From positions 1,240,001-1,304,000 of the forward strand of contig NZ_CP067089.2 in assembly GCF_016616095.2 (NCBI RefSeq): a DNA stretch of 64,000 bases, read 5' to 3'. The position numbers and the translations under genes were made by a program. The notes beneath the pieces are model-generated. The model was given only the letters and a program-made list of their open reading frames with translations, was not told where the DNA came from and made no database searches. Numbering within the stretch: the stretch's first letter is position 1; the number at the start of each line of letters is the position of its first letter. This document shows, one piece after another, positions 60,494 to 64,000 of the stretch. This DNA comes from Breznakiella homolactica (GTDB lineage Bacteria; Spirochaetota; Spirochaetia; Treponematales; Breznakiellaceae).

Positions 60494-62047
60494 TTAGCGC
60501 GGCCCATCTGTCCGGGTAAGGGTAAGGCGGATCTCAAACATCCGGTTCCAGGGCATTTCCGCTGAAATATCCCAGGGAACGGCCGCGAAGTTTTCTCCGG
60601 CAAAAGCCCGGAGGCGGCGGGTCGCTTCCTCCGCGATGGCAGCGCCCTTTCCATCAAGATCCCGGACCGTGACAGACGGCCCGAAGTCCCCGGTGTTTAT
60701 CAGATCAATGATATCCTGCCGGACCTGGGTCATGTATCCCCAGTCTTCGATATACCGGGAAAACCGGAATTTATCGGAAAGTTCCTGTACGGCGCCGGTG
60801 AAGCTCCCCTGTTTTCTGGCAATGCAGACGGCTGCTGCGTGGGCCACCGCGGTTCCCATGGCGTTGGATGACGTATTCCATCCGGAATAGCCATGGATCG
60901 CGCCGAGCAAATTCTGCTCCTTGAGAAAAACCATCAGGCATTGGTCGGCCCCGTCCGGTACGGCGCAGTCCGCCACGGCGCATACCGATCCGGCGGCGAG
61001 GAAATCTTTGATGCGGTCCATGAACGCGGGGAGATTGCGTTCCGGCTCCATGTACAGCTTCCGCCGGTCCAGCTCGAATTTTATCCGGTTGCTGAAAGCC
61101 GTGGGCGGATTGACCATCAGGGCAATGTCGGCTTCCCCGGGATGCTTCGCGGAAGAAGCCCCGGCGGTCCGGATATGGTGCGGGACGGTCTCACCGATGG
61201 TCCGGTCCTCATAGGGAGGTATTGTAAGTTTGCCGGTATTGGAGGAATACTCCACCCAGAATTTCGGGGAAACATTCGCCGTATCGCATAAAGCCCGGGC
61301 AATCAGGGTACATCCCATTTCATCAGCCCCGGGATACATGGATATTTTTGAAAGCATCACGAGTTCCGCGGCCTTAAGGGCCAGGCGCCGCCGTTCCGCC
61401 GGAGCGAAACCGTATTCCGCGCAGTCGTCCAGGGGAATTACCAGATGGTCGATGATTCCCCGGGAAGCCAGGTCGATGGTCCCGGTGTTGGTCAGGAAGT
61501 TAATTTCCCTGCGGGCGAGAAAATCCTCAAGGAAATTCCCCGGAACCCGGCGGAGGATGTCCTCCTTTTCCGAGAGTTCCGAAGGCGCCGCTGCGCCGGA
61601 GTTTTCCTTGTCGGAAATAACCCCATACCGGAAAATATCGTAACCGTGGTGCTCATAGTAATCCGGTTCCTCACCGCTGCCGTTCCGCGCGGGAGCGCGG
61701 GTGATAAGCTGGAAAGCGTAAACCCTGAGTCCGGGATTCTGTCCCTTAAGCTCCCCGAGACGGTTCGCCCGGCGGGCGCATTCCTCCGCAGTGCTATGGT
61801 GAAGCCGGGACGGCACTATCCCCCCGTAGCAGAGGAGATCCATGGATACCACCGCGTGGCTTGCGGACCGGGATTCCCGGAGCAGCCATTCCCAGAGGGC
61901 CTCCGTATCCGCCGGTATTTTATAGTTCCCCATTATTTCCATCGGAGGGACAGTGATTTCCGCCCCGCCGATCCGGGCAACTGTCTGCGGGTAATCATAG
62001 TTGCAGGGCCGCTCATCCAAAGGCAGATATACAATCCTGGGGTTCAT
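60494..62047 (-). CDS. DUF4127 family protein
   Basis: A 517-residue soluble protein beginning IVYLPLDERPCNYDYPQTVA, the family signature. Other conserved stretches are VVSMDLLCYGGIVPSR near residue 65-80, DLASRGIIDHLVIPLDDCAEYG near 195-216, and GYSGWNTSSNAMGTAVAHA near 390-408. Asp, Asn and Glu in these stretches could bind metal or sugar, but no function is established for the family. It is the last gene of an operon with a SIS-domain protein and an N-acetylglucosamine-kinase-like protein, so a role in aminosugar metabolism is inferred. GGAGA before the ATG. Confidence 0.85.
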   Translation of the reverse strand: MNPRIVYLPLDERPCNYDYPQTVARIGGAEITVPPMEIMGNYKIPADTEALWEWLLRESRSASHAVVSMDLLCYGGIVPSRLHHSTAEECARRANRLGELKGQNPGLRVYAFQLITRAPARNGSGEEPDYYEHHGYDIFRYGVISDKENSGAAAPSELSEKEDILRRVPGNFLEDFLARREINFLTNTGTIDLASRGIIDHLVIPLDDCAEYGFAPAERRRLALKAAELVMLSKISMYPGADEMGCTLIARALCDTANVSPKFWVEYSSNTGKLTIPPYEDRTIGETVPHHIRTAGASSAKHPGEADIALMVNPPTAFSNRIKFELDRRKLYMEPERNLPAFMDRIKDFLAAGSVCAVADCAVPDGADQCLMVFLKEQNLLGAIHGYSGWNTSSNAMGTAVAHAAAVCIARKQGSFTGAVQELSDKFRFSRYIEDWGYMTQVRQDIIDLINTGDFGPSVTVRDLDGKGAAIAEEATRRLRAFAGENFAAVPWDISAEMPWNRMFEIRLTLTRTDGPR

Positions 62048-62067
62048 ATTGAATTCTCCGATCAGTT

Positions 62068-63000
62068 TCAGCCGTTTTTTTTCAGCCGGTCCAGGGCCAG
62101 TTCCGCCGCGCCCTGGGCCGCGCTTTTTGACGGAAGAATTACCGCCGCCCGGGGAAACCGCTGCCCTATGAGCCCGGTAAAAATCTCCCGGTGGCGGCGG
62201 CTGTTCACGATATTGCTCCCCCAGATTCCGATTTTAAAATCCGGTTCAGCATCGAGCTGCAGCATGGTGACAATGGTTTCCGCAAGCTTGAATATCTCAT
62301 GGGCCGCTTTGGTGATAATCTCGGCGGCATAGGGATCTCCGGCATCGGCGGCTTTGTCCACAAGAGCGCCGAGTTTTGGCTCCCGCCACGGGGGCGTACC
62401 GATGGCAACCGCCAGATCCATGAGTTCCTTGTGGGTATGGACATTGGTCTCGGCGGACACGAGTTCCGCCAGAGGACCCCGCTCCGCGGCGCCGTCGAGA
62501 CAGTTCCCCAGGTGGCGCAGAGCCATGCGGGAAACCCAGGATCCCGATCCTTCCTCGCCCATAATTGAAAAAAGCCACCCCCCCGTCCGGGCGCTCCGGC
62601 CGTCGGAGCTGCGGCCGAATGCTATGGACCCGGTGCCGGATATCACCAGAGCCCCCACCCCGCCGGTAACGGTGTGGTGGGCGAGCTCCGCGTCGTTGAT
62701 ACAGTAAACCGGACAGCTGAACCCCGCAAGGCTTTCATAGGCCTCAATGAGTATGGCTTCGTCTTCCTTGCTGTCCAGTCCGGTGGTTCCGCAGACAATA
62801 TAGCGGCAGTCTTCCCGCCGGCCGCCGAAGGTTTCAAGGCACCGGTCGATATTTTCGTTAATGCCGCGGACCATTTCTTCCCGGGGAAAATAGTAATGGC
62901 TGCAGGTTCCGCCGGAATATTCCCCCAGTTTTTGTCCGTTTTCATCCACCGCAAGCACCCGGTAATGGGTGCCGCCGCTGTCAATCCCAAGCACGTACAT
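62068..63000 (-). CDS. BadF/BadG-type ATPase, N-acetylglucosamine kinase-like
   Basis: A 310-residue kinase of the actin/hexokinase/Hsp70 fold. Phosphate 1 motif is VLGIDSGGTHYRVLAVD at residues 3-18; the stretch CGTTGLDSKEDE near residue 69-80, an Asp in INDAELA near 101-107 as catalytic base, and VISGTGSIAFGR near 118-129 as phosphate 2 complete the set. Relatives include human/bacterial GlcNAc kinases. It overlaps the upstream SIS gene stop by one base (TGATG), so the two are coupled. Role: phosphorylation of an aminosugar or related hexose in the cytosol. Confidence 0.87.
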   Translation of the reverse strand: MYVLGIDSGGTHYRVLAVDENGQKLGEYSGGTCSHYYFPREEMVRGINENIDRCLETFGGRREDCRYIVCGTTGLDSKEDEAILIEAYESLAGFSCPVYCINDAELAHHTVTGGVGALVISGTGSIAFGRSSDGRSARTGGWLFSIMGEEGSGSWVSRMALRHLGNCLDGAAERGPLAELVSAETNVHTHKELMDLAVAIGTPPWREPKLGALVDKAADAGDPYAAEIITKAAHEIFKLAETIVTMLQLDAEPDFKIGIWGSNIVNSRRHREIFTGLIGQRFPRAAVILPSKSAAQGAAELALDRLKKNG

Positions 63001-64000
63001 CAGATTCCCCCTGCGAATTTGATATTCAGGGCGGAATCCAGCGCCTTGTACACCTTCGAGCCGTTATCTTCGATACCCAGAACTGCCGGAAGTTTCGCCC
63101 CCATAATCTGGCAGGGAAGAATGAGTTCAAAGGGTTCGGTGTACCACCGGCCTGACAGCGCGAGGCCGCAGTCCCGTTTGTCTCCGCCCAAACTCCCCGC
63201 GGTAAAAACCAGGGGCGAAATTCCCCGGTGGAATTCCACGAGCCGGTTCATCCGGTTAAAGGCGCCGTCTCCTGATTCCGGCAGCAGGTAAATTCCCGCC
63301 ATTCTATCGTCCAGGGCACAGATCGGCCCGTGGAGGTATTCCTCGAATTCATAGGCGGCCGCGGGAACCAGCATGGTCTCGAGAATTTTCAAAGCCCCTT
63401 CCTGGGCAACCGGAAAGGCTGTGGTCCGGGCGACCACAAAACATTTTTCAATCTTTTTTAAGGACTCCAGGTTTTCGGAAAGCCAGGTTTCACAGCGCCG
63501 GATGTTTCCTTCCATATTTTCCACCGCTGTTTCCAGAACTCCGATATAGGAGCGGTATTCTTCCCCGGAAATACGGCCCAGGGCCAGGGCCGTTTCGAGG
63601 GCCAGGAGATACAAGGTCATAACCGTGGCGGTATAGCCCTTGGTTTTCGGGCCCGCGGTTTCCGGACCGCAGCCGATTGAAACATGGGGATGGATTTCGT
63701 TTATCCGGCATTCCTTCTGTCCGGTGAGCGCCAGGGAATGAATACCCTTCCATTGCTCTATCGCGGAAATCGTATTGTTGGAATTGCCTCCCTGGGATAC
63801 GAACAAAGCAAAGGGCGAATTGCCGTATACCCGGGGCAGCAGCGTCGGAGGCGCGACACGGACTTCCGTCCCCAGGAGTTCTTCCATAAAGGGCACCGCC
63901 ATGGCCGCGGCGTTGTTTGATGTCCCGCTGGCCACAAGGTAGAGCCGGTCCGGGCTGCCGCGCTTCCACTCCTCCGTAAAGCGCAGCGTATTTTCTTTGC
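63000..64000 (-). CDS. SIS-domain sugar isomerase/deaminase (C-terminal part; gene runs off the window)
   Basis: About 333 codons are present; the reading frame stays open to the right edge (TEEWKRGSPDRLYLVASGTSNNAA). The two SIS domains resemble the isomerase part of GlmS: VASGTSNNAAAM is the first substrate loop, SQGGNSNNTISAIEQ the second, and EFEEYLHGPICALDD near the middle of the second domain matches the family motif EXXHGP. No glutaminase domain is seen. It may isomerise or deaminate an aminosugar phosphate made by the kinase that follows. The N-terminus is missing, so the start cannot be assigned. Confidence 0.85.
   Translation of the reverse strand, partial: KENTLRFTEEWKRGSPDRLYLVASGTSNNAAAMAVPFMEELLGTEVRVAPPTLLPRVYGNSPFALFVSQGGNSNNTISAIEQWKGIHSLALTGQKECRINEIHPHVSIGCGPETAGPKTKGYTATVMTLYLLALETALALGRISGEEYRSYIGVLETAVENMEGNIRRCETWLSENLESLKKIEKCFVVARTTAFPVAQEGALKILETMLVPAAAYEFEEYLHGPICALDDRMAGIYLLPESGDGAFNRMNRLVEFHRGISPLVFTAGSLGGDKRDCGLALSGRWYTEPFELILPCQIMGAKLPAVLGIEDNGSKVYKALDSALNIKFAGGI

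Noticed and set aside
1-64000. CRISPR array, phage, transposase or toxin-antitoxin locus
   Set aside because: No regularly spaced direct repeats, integrase, transposase or small toxin-like gene pair was seen on either strand.

Overview
The window looks like a chromosomal segment of a carbohydrate- and peptide-scavenging spirochaete (Treponema-like). The inference rests on the secreted binding proteins whose mature ends begin with FAGGSKE or FAGGSGD-like sequence, on ABC importers that carry no ATPase of their own, and on GC-rich genes separated by AT-rich promoters with near-consensus TTGACA boxes. No rRNA, tRNA or marker protein was seen that would fix the genus. Gene density is high, no gene is visibly broken, and no phage, insertion sequence or CRISPR array was found.

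Layout. 1-288: start of a flavoprotein gene, divergent from a sugar-acid operon at 500-9213 (binding protein, two permeases, IlvD/Edd dehydratase, two oxidoreductases, KDPG-type aldolase, PfkB kinase), which together make an Entner-Doudoroff-like route. 9392-12238: hybrid sensor kinase. 20580-12334 (minus strand): Dpp-type peptide importer, D-aminoacylase and M19 dipeptidase, suited to salvaging D-amino-acid peptides. 20848-24278: TetR regulator with two matching operators, a DUF4097 protein, an acyltransferase and a small membrane protein. 24482-26539: nucleoside hydrolase and a protein with two nucleoside deoxyribosyltransferase-like domains. 27618-35255: GntR regulator divergent from an operon of ADP-ribosylglycohydrolase, ABC importer, HAD phosphatase, sugar epimerase, SIS isomerase and YjbQ. 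35309-51763: mostly single genes (EamA, FemAB-like, exonuclease III, aldo/keto reductase, oleate hydratase, GH18 lipoprotein, hydrolases, DUF2087 regulator, diguanylate cyclase, DUF3943 barrel, DNA polymerase IV). 60058-52128 (minus): LacI regulator, ABC importer, GH65 phosphorylase and sulfatase. 64000-60494 (minus): SIS protein, BadF-type sugar kinase and DUF4127 protein.

The three sugar importers all lack an ATP-binding subunit, so a shared ATPase must be encoded elsewhere. Each catabolic operon has its own local control: overlapping palindromes at 367-395, TetR sites at 20816 and 21561, an AT-rich tandem repeat at the GntR promoter, and LacI-type sites at 58958 and 59074.

The most unusual content is not protein-coding. 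A family of intergenic, highly structured repeats of about 260-330 bp occurs at 36990, 51765 and 60124, with a divergent hairpin-only relative at 26626. The arms change sequence from copy to copy while staying paired, and a conserved 3' part always folds into the same two hairpins. I do not recognise this family. All calls are from reading the sequence; no database search was possible.
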